In this document: piece after piece, positions 22,707 through 31,646 of the stretch
Layout: each line of letters starts with the position of its first letter
Position numbering within the stretch: the stretch's first letter is position 1
Source of the DNA: Methanospirillum stamsii
GTDB taxonomy: Archaea > Halobacteriota > Methanomicrobia > Methanomicrobiales > Methanospirillaceae
Assembly: GCF_003173335.1 (NCBI RefSeq)
Contig: NZ_QGMZ01000056.1
Coordinates: 1-32,154 of the forward strand
Length of the DNA: 32,154 nt
Direction: 5' to 3'
The notes under the pieces: generated by a model
Told to the model about the DNA's origin: nothing
Database searches by the model: none
Seen by the model: the letters and a program-made list of their open reading frames with translations, nothing else
Position numbers and translations under genes: made by a program

Positions 22707-23831
22707 ATGAAAATAAATTTTAAATATTTGATGCCATTACTGGCATTTCTTGTTATCGCATTGTCATTCCAGCCGGTTTTTGCAGATGATTCATATCCGC
22801 GAACGGTGACTGACCTGGCAGGCCGAACAATCACCATTGAAAAACCAATTGAACGGATAATTACCAATAATCCAGATAACTCACGAATTGTAATCGCTCT
22901 TGGTGACGGAGACAAATTGGTTGCATCAGATGAATGCACAGTTGAAACCGGTGGTTGTGTCTGTCCCATGGGTTCAAACAATGAAACAATCTGTGAAGCC
23001 TGCTGGCAAGGAGTTACACCAGGGGGTCTTGACAACCTTCCGGTAACCAATACCAGGTATACAATGAACCAGGAGCAGATGGCATCCTTAACTCCGGATA
23101 TAATCCTGATGTCATCAGATAAAGAAGCAGATGAGGTCCAGGAGCATGTTGGTGTCCCGGTCTTTGTTGCAGCTCCAGATTATACCATTGATGGAATAAA
23201 GAAGCATATTACCGCGGTAGGTAATGTTCTTGGAAAAGAGACGGAAGCCAAAGCACTGAATTCATTCATCGACGGTGAAGTAAAGAAAGTCACCGATATC
23301 TCAAGCACTATCCCGGAAAGCGAAAAGAAAAAGGTATATTTCGCTACCCGTGGGGCAATGAAAGGATTCTATGATGCCAAAGAAGGGAGAGACTTCACTC
23401 GTACTGACAACAAATATGAACCTCTTACCTTTGCCGGCGGTATTAACGTTGCAAAAGATGCTGCTGATGGGAATGTAAATGTAGGAATTGAACAGATTAT
23501 CGCCTGGAATCCGGATGTAATTTTAGTCGCCTGCAGCACACCTGAAGATTCAGGGGTTGATTTCATCCTGAAAGCACCAGAACTTCAGTCAATCAAAGCA
23601 GTGAAGGAGGGAAAGGTCTACAATACCTTCTATCCAAACTGCCGTGGTTCTCCCCATGACCGGAACCTGATTAACATGTTCTATATTGCAAAACTTCTCT
23701 ACCCGGAAAAATTCAAGGACATTAACTTTGAAGCAGAGGGTAATGCAATTATGAAAGAATTCCTCGGAGTAGATGGTGTATTCTCAGAGTACATGGATTA
23801 CCTGCAGTTTCCAAATACCCAGAGCACATGA
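22707..23831 (+). CDS. BtuF/FecB-type solute-binding protein with a cysteine-rich loop (binding protein E)
   Basis: Secreted binding protein of 374 residues and first gene of importer 2. The signal peptide ends near VFA-DDS (residue 26). The family opening is SYPRTVTDLAGRTITIEKPIERIITNN, with LTPDIILMSSD in lobe 1 and NPDVILVACS in lobe 2. The unusual feature is five cysteines at 77, 84, 86, 96 and 99 (ECTVETGGCVCPMG and TICEACWQG). They form a C-x6-C-x-C-x9-C-x2-C loop in lobe 1 where relatives have an uncharged or aromatic loop near the ligand cleft. This could bind a metal directly or form disulfides. GGTG lies before the ATG. Its stop overlaps the methyltransferase start by 4 bp. Confidence 0.92.
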   Translation: MKINFKYLMPLLAFLVIALSFQPVFADDSYPRTVTDLAGRTITIEKPIERIITNNPDNSRIVIALGDGDKLVASDECTVETGGCVCPMGSNNETICEACWQGVTPGGLDNLPVTNTRYTMNQEQMASLTPDIILMSSDKEADEVQEHVGVPVFVAAPDYTIDGIKKHITAVGNVLGKETEAKALNSFIDGEVKKVTDISSTIPESEKKKVYFATRGAMKGFYDAKEGRDFTRTDNKYEPLTFAGGINVAKDAADGNVNVGIEQIIAWNPDVILVACSTPEDSGVDFILKAPELQSIKAVKEGKVYNTFYPNCRGSPHDRNLINMFYIAKLLYPEKFKDINFEAEGNAIMKEFLGVDGVFSEYMDYLQFPNTQST

Positions 23832-24643
23832 ACACTATTATCAATTACAACGAACTCTGGCGAATTCTCCATCAGAGAAAAAGATCAGAGGGAGTTGACT
23901 GGGACAAACGGGCCCATTCTTTTTTTAAAGCAGTGTCCAGAAACAACGAAGCAGAAAAAGTAATCCCTTCTCTTAACCTTACCAATTCTGATACCGTCCT
24001 TGATATGGGAGCCGGAACAGGGAGATTTGCAGTTCCGATGGCTAAATGTGCAGCCCACCTTACTGCTCTTGAGCCATCAGCCAAAATGGCATCATATCTC
24101 GAAAAAAGTATGGAGGATGCAGGCCTTTCCAACTATACCATCGTCAGGAAACGGTGGGAAGATGTAAAGATTGGTGAGGATATTCCAGTACATGATGTAG
24201 TTTTTGCTTCAAACTCACTAGGGTTTCCGGACTTGGCAGATGGCCTTAAAAAACTCGATGAAGCAGCCGGAAAAGCAGTTCATATACTCTGGTTTGCAGG
24301 TCCGGAGCGGCATCAGATGGATCCGGAATTGAAAAGTCGTCTTGGAAGAGAGAATGATAAGGGATTCTGGCCGGATTACATCTTTATTGCACAAGTTCTG
24401 CATGACATGGGCATCTATGCAAATATCGAGGTTCACCCCACCCGGACAGAACACCGATATGAAAACCTGGAGGAAGCAGTCTCTTGGTGGGCAGAAAGGG
24501 GAGATATCAGCCCTGATGAGATACCTATTCTAAAAGAGCACTTATCAGAAAAACTTACACACACTGATGATGGCCACCTGGTTATGCAACGAAACGGATG
24601 GCGTGCCAGGATTTGGTGGGAGAAGGAGAATCGTGCCGAATGA
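23828..24643 (+). CDS. SAM-dependent methyltransferase inside the importer 2 operon
   Basis: Cytoplasmic class I methyltransferase of 271 residues. SAM-binding motif I is VLDMGAGTGRFAVPMA (about 57-72), followed by ALEPSAKM with the acidic ribose-binding residue and VFASNSLGF near motif IV. The C-terminal half is rich in Trp, Glu and His (SWWAERGDISPDEIP, WRARIWWEKEN) and may form the substrate pocket. It overlaps the binding protein and the permease by 4 bp on each side, so it is translationally coupled into an importer. That placement suggests the imported compound, or a derivative of it, is methylated on entry. The substrate is unknown. Confidence 0.9.
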   Translation: MNTIINYNELWRILHQRKRSEGVDWDKRAHSFFKAVSRNNEAEKVIPSLNLTNSDTVLDMGAGTGRFAVPMAKCAAHLTALEPSAKMASYLEKSMEDAGLSNYTIVRKRWEDVKIGEDIPVHDVVFASNSLGFPDLADGLKKLDEAAGKAVHILWFAGPERHQMDPELKSRLGRENDKGFWPDYIFIAQVLHDMGIYANIEVHPTRTEHRYENLEEAVSWWAERGDISPDEIPILKEHLSEKLTHTDDGHLVMQRNGWRARIWWEKENRAE

Positions 24644-25761
24644 ATTCAAGCTACGAACCTGTCTCTGAAGCTGCAAAGAATCACCGGCAGAAACGAAGTG
24701 AAAAACTCATTAAAGTTCAAAAAGAATATCGGAGATTGTTAGGGAGAAAAATTGCATTTCTCACCGGAATAGTCCTCCTCATCACTTTTGCTGTTGCCTA
24801 TATCATTACTCTGGGCCCACTTGGGATGACCATACCCCAGGTATATGAAACACTCCTTGCACGGTATTTGCCCGGAATCTTCAACATGGATGAAGTGTTT
24901 GAGCAGGTTGTCTGGAATATCCGGTTTCCAAGAATCATTGGCGGGATTTTTGCCGGATTTGGATTTGGCATCTGTGGCTGTGTCATGCAGGCCGTCCTGA
25001 AAAACCCTCTCGCCAGCCCTTTTACCCTTGGAATCTCATCCGGAGCACATTTTGGCGTCGCCATTGCTGCAGTATTCGGAGTCGCGATTATTGGCGGAGA
25101 ATATCTCCTGATAGCAAATGCATTTTTATTTGCAATGCTTTGTTCGCTTTTTATTGTGTCACTTGCAGCCTTGAAGGGAGCAACCTCAGAAACACTTATT
25201 CTTGCAGGGATTGCAGTGAATTACCTGTTTTCATCCCTGTCTCAGCTCATGGCGTACTTTGCAAATGATGAACAACTCCGGCTCATGTCTCTTTGGGGAA
25301 TGGGAGATCTTTCTGCATTTTCCTGGAGTAAATTTGGACTGTTTGTTGCGATATTTGTCATATGTACTCCTATCCTTCTATCAAAGGCCAGGGATTTGAA
25401 CCTGATGACAATCGGAGATGACTCAGCGCTCAGTCTTGGAGTAAATGCAAACCGGGTAAGAATGGTTACCATGATGGTTTCATCCGTTCTCGTTGCGACG
25501 ATCGTCTGCTTTACCGGGACCATCGGGTTTATCGGTCTTGTTGCTCCCCACATGGCCCGGATGCTTATCGGAACGGATCATCGTATCCTGATTCCTGCTT
25601 CTGGAATATTGGGAGCATGTCTTCTTATCTGTGCAGACGCTGTGGCAATGAACATTATCGGGCCTACTATCATTCCAACAGGAATTATGACCGCTCTTCT
25701 TGGAGTACCGTTCTTCCTGTACCTGGTATTGAAAGGAAAACGAAAGGAGTTCTGGCAATGA
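24640..25761 (+). CDS. FecCD/BtuC-type ABC importer permease (importer 2)
   Basis: Membrane permease of 373 residues from ATG 24640, which overlaps the methyltransferase stop as ATGA; a longer reading from 24598 runs inside that gene and is unlikely. A hydrophilic, basic N-terminus of about 40 residues precedes the first helix. Landmarks: VWNIRFPRIIGGIFAGFGFG, KNPLASPFTLGISSGAHFG, LILAGIAVNYLFS, TIGFIGLVAPHMARMLIGTDHR and IIPTGIMTALLGVP. Its stop overlaps the ATPase start by 4 bp. It pairs with binding protein E and the ATPase at 25758. Confidence 0.94.
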   Translation: MNSSYEPVSEAAKNHRQKRSEKLIKVQKEYRRLLGRKIAFLTGIVLLITFAVAYIITLGPLGMTIPQVYETLLARYLPGIFNMDEVFEQVVWNIRFPRIIGGIFAGFGFGICGCVMQAVLKNPLASPFTLGISSGAHFGVAIAAVFGVAIIGGEYLLIANAFLFAMLCSLFIVSLAALKGATSETLILAGIAVNYLFSSLSQLMAYFANDEQLRLMSLWGMGDLSAFSWSKFGLFVAIFVICTPILLSKARDLNLMTIGDDSALSLGVNANRVRMVTMMVSSVLVATIVCFTGTIGFIGLVAPHMARMLIGTDHRILIPASGILGACLLICADAVAMNIIGPTIIPTGIMTALLGVPFFLYLVLKGKRKEFWQ

Positions 25762-26576
25762 ACATAAAACTCTCGGTTCAAAACCTGGAATTTGCCTATG
25801 AGTCAACCCCGGTTTTTTCCGGGATGTGCATGGAAATTCCAAAAGGAAACCTGGTCTCTATCCTGGGACCAAATGGATCAGGAAAATCTACATTTATCAA
25901 ATGTGTAGACCGGATTTTAAACCCGAAAAAAGGTGATATCACTGTTGATGGGGTAACCGTTTCATCATTTAACCGGAGGGATCTTGCAAAAAAGATTTCA
26001 TATGTCCCGCAAAGTTCGGTTCGGATCTTTCCACATTCTGTTTTTGATATGATCCTCATGGGTCGAAGACCTCATCTTGGATGGGCAAGTTCTGGTGAAG
26101 ATGAAGAACGAGTCTGGGACGTTATATCCCTGCTGGGCCTTGAAGATATTGCACTTCATTCCTTTAATGAATTGTCCGGCGGTCAACAACAAAAAGTCCT
26201 CATAGCCCGGGCACTGGTGCAGGAGACAGACCTGATGCTCCTGGATGAACCGACGTCCAATCTTGATATCTGGCATCAGCTGGATGTCATGAGAATAGTA
26301 TCAGACCTGGTTGAAAAAGAGCACATCACTACCCTCATGGCAGTTCACGATCTCAATATGGCTTCACGGTTTTCCGACCTGATAATTCTCATGAAAAAGG
26401 GAAGTATTCATGCAGCAGGAAAACCCTGTGATGTTCTTACTTCGGAGAATATTGCAGAAGTTTATGGAGTTAAAGCCGATGTTCATTGTCATGATGGTGT
26501 GCCAGTGATAATACCTTATCAACAAATTCAAGGGAATGGAACAGGAAACACTCCAATTTTTTGTCCTGCAACATGA
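25758..26576 (+). CDS. ABC importer ATPase, FepC/BtuD type (importer 2)
   Basis: Nucleotide-binding subunit of 272 residues from ATG 25758, overlapping the permease stop; the reading frame extends upstream to 25617 but that part lies inside the permease gene. Motifs: Walker A GPNGSGKST, PQSS Q-loop, signature LSGGQQQKVLIARAL, Walker B LMLLDEPTSNLD, H-loop VHDLNMA. The C-terminus (ADVHCHDGVPVIIP) follows the usual FepC-like tail. It completes the binding protein-methyltransferase-permease-ATPase operon and converges on the minus-strand cluster at 26659. Confidence 0.94.
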   Translation: MNIKLSVQNLEFAYESTPVFSGMCMEIPKGNLVSILGPNGSGKSTFIKCVDRILNPKKGDITVDGVTVSSFNRRDLAKKISYVPQSSVRIFPHSVFDMILMGRRPHLGWASSGEDEERVWDVISLLGLEDIALHSFNELSGGQQQKVLIARALVQETDLMLLDEPTSNLDIWHQLDVMRIVSDLVEKEHITTLMAVHDLNMASRFSDLIILMKKGSIHAAGKPCDVLTSENIAEVYGVKADVHCHDGVPVIIPYQQIQGNGTGNTPIFCPAT

Positions 26577-26644
26577 ATTCATCTCTGTTCCATTACTAAT
26601 CAGACCATTTTGTTTCATAGAGTAATTTACAGGTTAAGACTTAG

Positions 26645-26651
26645 AAAAAAA
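26645..26651 (-). terminator. Poly-T terminator after binding protein F
   Basis: Seven A on the plus strand (T7 in the minus transcript) lie just past the stop of binding protein F, in the short convergent gap with importer 2. Confidence 0.4.
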
Positions 26652-26658
26652 GAAATTG

Positions 26659-27867
26659 TTATTCATTATAGTTCATCAGTTGTGCGGACCATAATTTTTC
26701 AGCCATCGATGAATCAACACCGAAGACATCCTGATAAAAAGTCTTCGTCCAATCCTTCAGGTCAACATCCTCAAATAATTCCGGATATGTCGTTTTTGCT
26801 GTTACCATGAGATCCACCGGAAACTCAAGTCTTCTCGCTCCATTACGGGGTTCGTATGGGAATACTGCAACATTTTGTTCTTTGACTGCATGAAGTTCCC
26901 GTAATTTTTCATAATACGGTGCATCATAGAGTTCTCCTGGTGGTGAATACCAGGCTGCAGTCCCTAGAATTATTGCATCCGGATCAGTGGCGAGGATCTG
27001 TTCATAACTAATAACCTGGAACCCGTTCGTATCTGACCGGAATGCATTTTTCCCATTCACAATTTTCTCAATCATGAATGACTCTGGTGTTTTCAGGCCC
27101 CATGCAATTCCGGCAGTTGTTTCAGTCCGGTGCATTGGTGAAAGACCTAATATCAGAACACTCTTTTTCTCTGTATCACTAATATCTCTGGTCCTACCCA
27201 GGATGAACTCTTTCCTCTCTTCAATTGCAGAAATGACCGACTGAGCCTTCTCTTCTTTTCCAAAAACCTTGCCAAGGATTGTTATCTCATCAGAGATCAT
27301 CGTCGGATCAGCATTGTCATAACAGTTCGGACTATACAATACAACAACAGGAATGCCTATCGATTCAATCCGTTCGATACTTTTTTTTGCAACTTCATCT
27401 TCACATGAGAGAAATGCACTGTCTCCAAGCCGGATAATTGCAAGATCAGGATCAAGAGCAGCTAACGATTCAAGGTTTAATGCTGTGCCCCAGTCAACAA
27501 ATAACGGTAAATCTTTGATATCCGGTGAAAGAGCAAGGGCAAGATGTTTTCCTCCCGAGATCGTTACATTCTGACCATTTTCCTGAGGATAGCCAAAATC
27601 TCCGGTATATATAAGACCTTTCGATCCGAGTCCCACAAGTTTGTCGTCATCCCCAAAAATGCACATGATCTCTTCGACAAGTCCATCCGAAACGGTCACA
27701 ACCCGCTCAGGGTTTGCCGGGATTGTTACTTCAACCCCCCGACTGTCAACAAGGGTTCGAAATTCTTCATTGGTACTATCTCCGGTTTCTTCAAGAGCCT
27801 GTACAACTCCTGAAAAAAGAAAGAGACACATAATTCCAAGAATGACCAATTTTTTTATTTGTTTCAT
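26659..27867 (-). CDS. BtuF/FecB-type solute-binding protein (binding protein F)
   Basis: Secreted binding protein of 402 residues. The signal peptide ends near VQA-LEE (residue 25), and GAGG lies 8 bases before the ATG. The binding domain opens FRTLVDSRGVEVTIPANPERVVTVSDG, then LDPDLAIIRLGD in lobe 1 and DPDAIILGTAAW in lobe 2. The ending FPVDLMVTAKTTYPELFEDVDLKDWTKTFYQDVFGVD parallels binding protein G, so F and G belong to one subfamily, the same one as the broken binding protein H. No dockerin and no lipobox. It lies downstream of G, across a 325 bp gap, and probably serves importer 3. Confidence 0.92.
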   Translation of the reverse strand: MKQIKKLVILGIMCLFLFSGVVQALEETGDSTNEEFRTLVDSRGVEVTIPANPERVVTVSDGLVEEIMCIFGDDDKLVGLGSKGLIYTGDFGYPQENGQNVTISGGKHLALALSPDIKDLPLFVDWGTALNLESLAALDPDLAIIRLGDSAFLSCEDEVAKKSIERIESIGIPVVVLYSPNCYDNADPTMISDEITILGKVFGKEEKAQSVISAIEERKEFILGRTRDISDTEKKSVLILGLSPMHRTETTAGIAWGLKTPESFMIEKIVNGKNAFRSDTNGFQVISYEQILATDPDAIILGTAAWYSPPGELYDAPYYEKLRELHAVKEQNVAVFPYEPRNGARRLEFPVDLMVTAKTTYPELFEDVDLKDWTKTFYQDVFGVDSSMAEKLWSAQLMNYNE

Positions 27868-28192
27868 ATTTTTTCCTCAAATTTTGTTAAAGAAAATGAG
27901 GTGCAAATTTCTCAAATGTCATTTTTAATAGTTCTTAATACATGGTTAAAAAACAACCTTTGAGTATAGACTATTTGCAGATATTCATAATAAATCTTAT
28001 GAAATATTTTTGAGTAATATTTCAAGTTGTTAAAACCCTGAATTCTGCAAAAAATGAATAAATGTTCGCTTTAATATTGTACCGAAAAACCGTTTCAGGA
28101 GTTCTGTATAACCGGATTCCTTGAACAGTAGTTTTCCGGAAAAATTGAAAAAATTTACTTGCAAAATGTGCAATACAAAAAAAGGTACAGAG
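27868..28192 (-). other. 325 bp gap between binding proteins F and G, possibly with a decayed gene end
   Basis: AT-rich, with no intact gene. A short minus-strand reading (about 28030-28130) ends ELLKRFFG...LQNSGF-stop. This loosely resembles the YHRKLYG...MADAGF-stop ending of binding protein G. GTTAAAACCCTG recurs at both stops (about 28028 and 28191). It may be a remnant of a duplicated binding-protein C-terminus. The evidence is weak. Confidence 0.2.
28177..28183 (-). terminator. Poly-T terminator after binding protein G
   Basis: Seven A on the plus strand (T7 in the transcript) about 10 bases beyond the stop of binding protein G. Confidence 0.35.
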
Positions 28193-29395
28193 TTAAAACC
28201 CTGCATCAGCCATCCACTCAAGACACATTCCTTTTTTGATCTCCTGAAGAGTATCATCATCAACACCATACAGTTTACGATGATATTCATCTACCCAGTC
28301 ATTAACTTTTATGTCTCCAAATCTCTCCGGATAGATAGCTTTTGCGGCAACCATGAGAGAAACGGGAAAACTCAGTCTCTCAGTACGACAGCCAATTAAA
28401 GGAAGACCTGTTACTCTCTTTTCTTTTATTGCCCTCATATCTTGTAAGTCCACAAACCTCTCATCATAATAGAGTTCATCAGGAGTATGTACTCCCTGTG
28501 CTGTGGGGAGGAGAATCACATCAGGATCCAAAGCCAGCATCTGCTCCCTGGACATGACCTGACGGCCATTTCCCGTATACGAATTCTTTGCATTGACAAT
28601 ATTTTCAAGCATTATTGACTCTAACTGATCAACACCTTCTACGAAGCTGACACCACCCTGACCTGGGCAACGTGTAGATATACCGGCATACATGAAGGAT
28701 CTCTTTTCATCATCAGGAATGTCCTTTGTTCTGTCCTGGATGAATTTGACCTGTTCTTTTAGGAGATCAATAATTTCTTGTGCCTTATCTTCTTTCGCGA
28801 ATATTTCTCCTAAAAGTTCAATTTCTTTATACACTACCTCAGTTTCATCCTGGTCATACACGGCAATCTCATTGAGAACAACAACGGGAACACCTAACTT
28901 TTTCATCGTCTCGATGCTCTTTTTACATCCCTCGCCATTGTCGCGACCCCAGGCCCTTGTACTGATAATAATTATGTCAGGATTTGTTTTGGCTATTGTT
29001 TCAATATTTTCCTGACATTGAGAACCAGAAAAGGGCAAAGCCTCGTCATCCAGGTATTTTGGGTAAAGGATTGCTTCTACTGCCCATGGAGTTGTATGAC
29101 TATATTTTTTCCCGTTGTATGTATAATTGGTCTCAACATTTGCCGGTCCTTTCGTACAGCCACCTTTACCAACAATCTTGTCTGTTTCCCCAAAAATATA
29201 CATCGTGGTTCCGATAAGTCCGGTACTAATAGCAAATACTCTCTCCGGAGCATGATCTATGGTTACTTCAGCACCAGTTCCATCAATAATCGTTCGCGGG
29301 TATTGATCCTGATCCCCAAGTACGGGGGCTGAACTGATAAAGAGGAGCAATAAAAGGACCAATGAAACTATCCTGATTATGTGAGAATTACTCAT
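28193..29395 (-). CDS. BtuF/FecB-type solute-binding protein (binding protein G)
   Basis: Secreted binding protein of 400 residues from ATG 29395, with GAGGTGG ending 5-6 bases upstream; an in-frame GTG at 29404 is less likely. The signal peptide ends near VLG-DQD. The opening is QYPRTIIDGTGAEVTIDHAPERVFAISTG. Lobe 1 has TNPDIIIISTRAWG and a long loop, GKGGCTKGPANVETNYTYNGKKY. Lobe 2 has LDPDVILLPTAQG and the end FPVSLMVAAKAIYPERFGDIKVNDWVDEYHRKLYGVDD. It lies 280 bp downstream of the importer 3 ATPase and in the same direction. Binding protein H shares the YNGKKY/WNGKDY loop, so G and H may bind related ligands. Confidence 0.92.
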   Translation of the reverse strand: MSNSHIIRIVSLVLLLLLFISSAPVLGDQDQYPRTIIDGTGAEVTIDHAPERVFAISTGLIGTTMYIFGETDKIVGKGGCTKGPANVETNYTYNGKKYSHTTPWAVEAILYPKYLDDEALPFSGSQCQENIETIAKTNPDIIIISTRAWGRDNGEGCKKSIETMKKLGVPVVVLNEIAVYDQDETEVVYKEIELLGEIFAKEDKAQEIIDLLKEQVKFIQDRTKDIPDDEKRSFMYAGISTRCPGQGGVSFVEGVDQLESIMLENIVNAKNSYTGNGRQVMSREQMLALDPDVILLPTAQGVHTPDELYYDERFVDLQDMRAIKEKRVTGLPLIGCRTERLSFPVSLMVAAKAIYPERFGDIKVNDWVDEYHRKLYGVDDDTLQEIKKGMCLEWMADAGF

Positions 29396-29674
29396 GCTGA
29401 CCACCTCTTTCCTTCAGATCCCCGATTGATATCGAATTTTTCAGGTCATGCACTTTACCATTGACACACCACTGCGCGATGTGATTTTTCCTAAATTTAT
29501 CATAATATATGCCCATATACCTACCACTTTTCACATAAAGTATCTATAATTCAACATATAAGGATAATGATTTGAGATTTAAAGCATTGGTTTTTAAGAA
29601 ATCAGCGATATAAGAAATTTTTATAATTGAAAGAAATTAAACATTATCAGACTTTAAAAAAGAGAACCTGGATT

Positions 29675-30457
29675 TTACGCTACCATACGGGCAGCAACTG
29701 TCCTAGGCATGACCATGGGGACACCACCGGCTGAACATACTGAACAGGTATTCTGATAGATTAGATCAAGGGTATTTTCGCTGATAACACTATCAGGTTC
29801 TCCCTGTGCAAGTATACCATTATTCGAAAGCACTATCACTTTGTCACAAAACCATGCCACATGATTGGGATCATGACTACATGCAAGGATTGTTTTTCCT
29901 TCAGCAACGATGTCCTCCATTAATCCCCAAATCTTCATCTGGTTTTGAAAATCGAGAGCAGAAGTTGGTTCATCCAAAAAAAGAAGTGGAGTATCCTGCG
30001 CAATGGCCCGTGCCATGAGCACCATCTGTCTTTGCCCACCGGATAACTGATTATATGGTTCATCAGCAATGTCCAGTATACCAAGCTGGTCCATAGCATC
30101 ACGAGCAATCTCCTTGTCCTGTCTTTTAATACCAAAAAATCCTTTAATGTGGGGCGTCCTCCCCATCAGGACCACTTCACGTGAGAGATAGGGAAACGGA
30201 GGTTTATGCTCCTGGGGAACATATGCAACTGTCTTTGCAAGTTCTTCAACCGAACGATGACTGACATCAGTGGAATTCATCCGGATATTTCCCTGTTCAA
30301 TCGGCAAAAACCGGAGGCAACATTTAAACAGTGTTGTTTTTCCACAACCATTCGGACCAAAGAGCCCGCATAACTGTCCGGGCTCTACTGAAAATGATAC
30401 ATCAGACAATACTGGTTTTTGTGCATACCGAAATGAGAGATCTGAAATGTGTAACAT
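29675..30457 (-). CDS. ABC importer ATPase, FepC/BtuD type (importer 3)
   Basis: Nucleotide-binding subunit of 260 residues. The ATG at 30457 is preferred because GGTGAT lies 5 bases before it; a GTG at 30466 overlapping the permease stop is an alternative. Motifs: Walker A GPNGCGKTT (with an uncommon Cys), PQEH Q-loop, signature LSGGQRQMVLMARAI, Walker B LLFLDEPTSALD, H-loop SHDPNHVAWF. The C-terminus carries a CSVC pair before AGGVPMVMP, absent from the two other ATPases here. It is coupled to the permease at 30463-31542. Confidence 0.93.
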   Translation of the reverse strand: MLHISDLSFRYAQKPVLSDVSFSVEPGQLCGLFGPNGCGKTTLFKCCLRFLPIEQGNIRMNSTDVSHRSVEELAKTVAYVPQEHKPPFPYLSREVVLMGRTPHIKGFFGIKRQDKEIARDAMDQLGILDIADEPYNQLSGGQRQMVLMARAIAQDTPLLFLDEPTSALDFQNQMKIWGLMEDIVAEGKTILACSHDPNHVAWFCDKVIVLSNNGILAQGEPDSVISENTLDLIYQNTCSVCSAGGVPMVMPRTVAARMVA

Positions 30458-30462
30458 AATAA

Positions 30463-31542
30463 TCACCCAAGAATACTTTTTCCTTTATTCCGAAGCAGAT
30501 AACAAAGATATGGAGCCCCAAGCAGCGAAGTAATAATTCCTATCGGAATTTCTGTAGATGTCAGAGTTCTGGCAAGAGTATCACAGATCAGCAGGTAAAA
30601 AGCTCCCATGAGAAAACAGGCAGGAATCACAAACCGGTTGTCCGGTCCTAAAAGCATTCTCGATGCATGAGGCATCATAAGTCCGACCCAGGCAACAATA
30701 CCGACAAGCGATACAGCAAATGCGGTAATGCCTGTTGCAATTGCAATAACAATAGCCTTGTTTTTTTCCGGATTTACTCCAAGAGTCCGTGCCTCTTCAT
30801 CTCCCATGGATAAAATGTTTAATTTCCAGGCTAGTGACCAGAGAATGATAAACCCGATAATCACCATCGGAGTCAGCATTCTGACGTCGTTCCATGATGC
30901 ATAGTAAAAACCACCCATGAGCCAGAATACAATCTCACGAAGGGCTGAATCATTTGCTATATATTTAAGAAACGAAACCAATGCAGAAAAAATCGATCCG
31001 ACGATAACTCCGGCAAGAATGAGTGTTACAATGGGTGTCTGGCCCCGGACCCGTGCCAGGAAGTATGCAAAAACAACGGCCAGTGAGGCAAAAATAAAAG
31101 CAAAAATCTGAATTGAAAAGAAGATTGTATGAAAAAGAATTCCAAGAGCTGCCCCGAATGCTGCACCAGATGAAACACCCAGAATATAGGGCTCGACAAG
31201 TGGATTCCTGAATACACTCTGAAATACTGCACCGGCTATCGCAAGAGCACCACCAACCGATACAGCAAGCAACAATCGGGGGAACCGGATATCCCAGATA
31301 ATGGTGTTGTGTAATTTTGAAATCGTTGAAACATCACCCATCGTCAGGTGAAGGAAGAGTGTCTTGTACACGAGTTCAACGGAGATATTGTAAGCCCCCA
31401 GCACAAGGGATATTACTCCGGCCAGAATTACCAGACCCAAAAGAAGGAAAATAATAAAAATTTTTCTTCGCTCCGAAAAATCGTCATGAGCCTCATACCC
31501 AAGACGAGTAATAATTCGGTTGATATGTTTTTCTGATATCAT
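30463..31542 (-). CDS. FecCD/BtuC-type ABC importer permease (importer 3)
   Basis: Membrane permease of 359 residues. Landmarks: IWDIRFPRLLLAVSVGGALAIAGAVFQ, RNPLVEPYILGVSSGAAFG, LILAGVIVGSIFSALVSF, SLVGIVAWVGLMMPHASRMLLGPDNR and IPIGIITSLLGAPY. The family's usual NPLA is NPLVEP here. It is the first gene of a minus-strand unit with the ATPase (29675-30457), probably followed by binding proteins G and F. It diverges from the interrupted binding protein H, with which it shares a 104 bp promoter region. Confidence 0.94.
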   Translation of the reverse strand: MISEKHINRIITRLGYEAHDDFSERRKIFIIFLLLGLVILAGVISLVLGAYNISVELVYKTLFLHLTMGDVSTISKLHNTIIWDIRFPRLLLAVSVGGALAIAGAVFQSVFRNPLVEPYILGVSSGAAFGAALGILFHTIFFSIQIFAFIFASLAVVFAYFLARVRGQTPIVTLILAGVIVGSIFSALVSFLKYIANDSALREIVFWLMGGFYYASWNDVRMLTPMVIIGFIILWSLAWKLNILSMGDEEARTLGVNPEKNKAIVIAIATGITAFAVSLVGIVAWVGLMMPHASRMLLGPDNRFVIPACFLMGAFYLLICDTLARTLTSTEIPIGIITSLLGAPYLCYLLRNKGKSILG

Positions 31543-31646
31543 AATTCACAGGTTACCTTGTAATAGTCATTTGAAATTCACACATATAATTAGTTACGAT
31601 TTTATCAAAAAGTAATATTTATTATATTTTTAATGAATATCAAACT

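Noticed and set aside
25617-25757. N-terminal extension of the importer 2 ATPase
   Set aside because: It lies inside the permease gene; the ATG at 25758 overlaps the permease stop in the normal coupled way and starts the family-typical sequence.
28030-28290. 86-codon minus-strand ORF overlapping binding protein G
   Set aside because: Most of it is a shadow frame of the binding protein; only its end might be a gene remnant.
29405-29674. Possible gene between binding protein G and the importer 3 ATPase
   Set aside because: No ORF of note; AT-rich, probably terminator and promoter sequence only.
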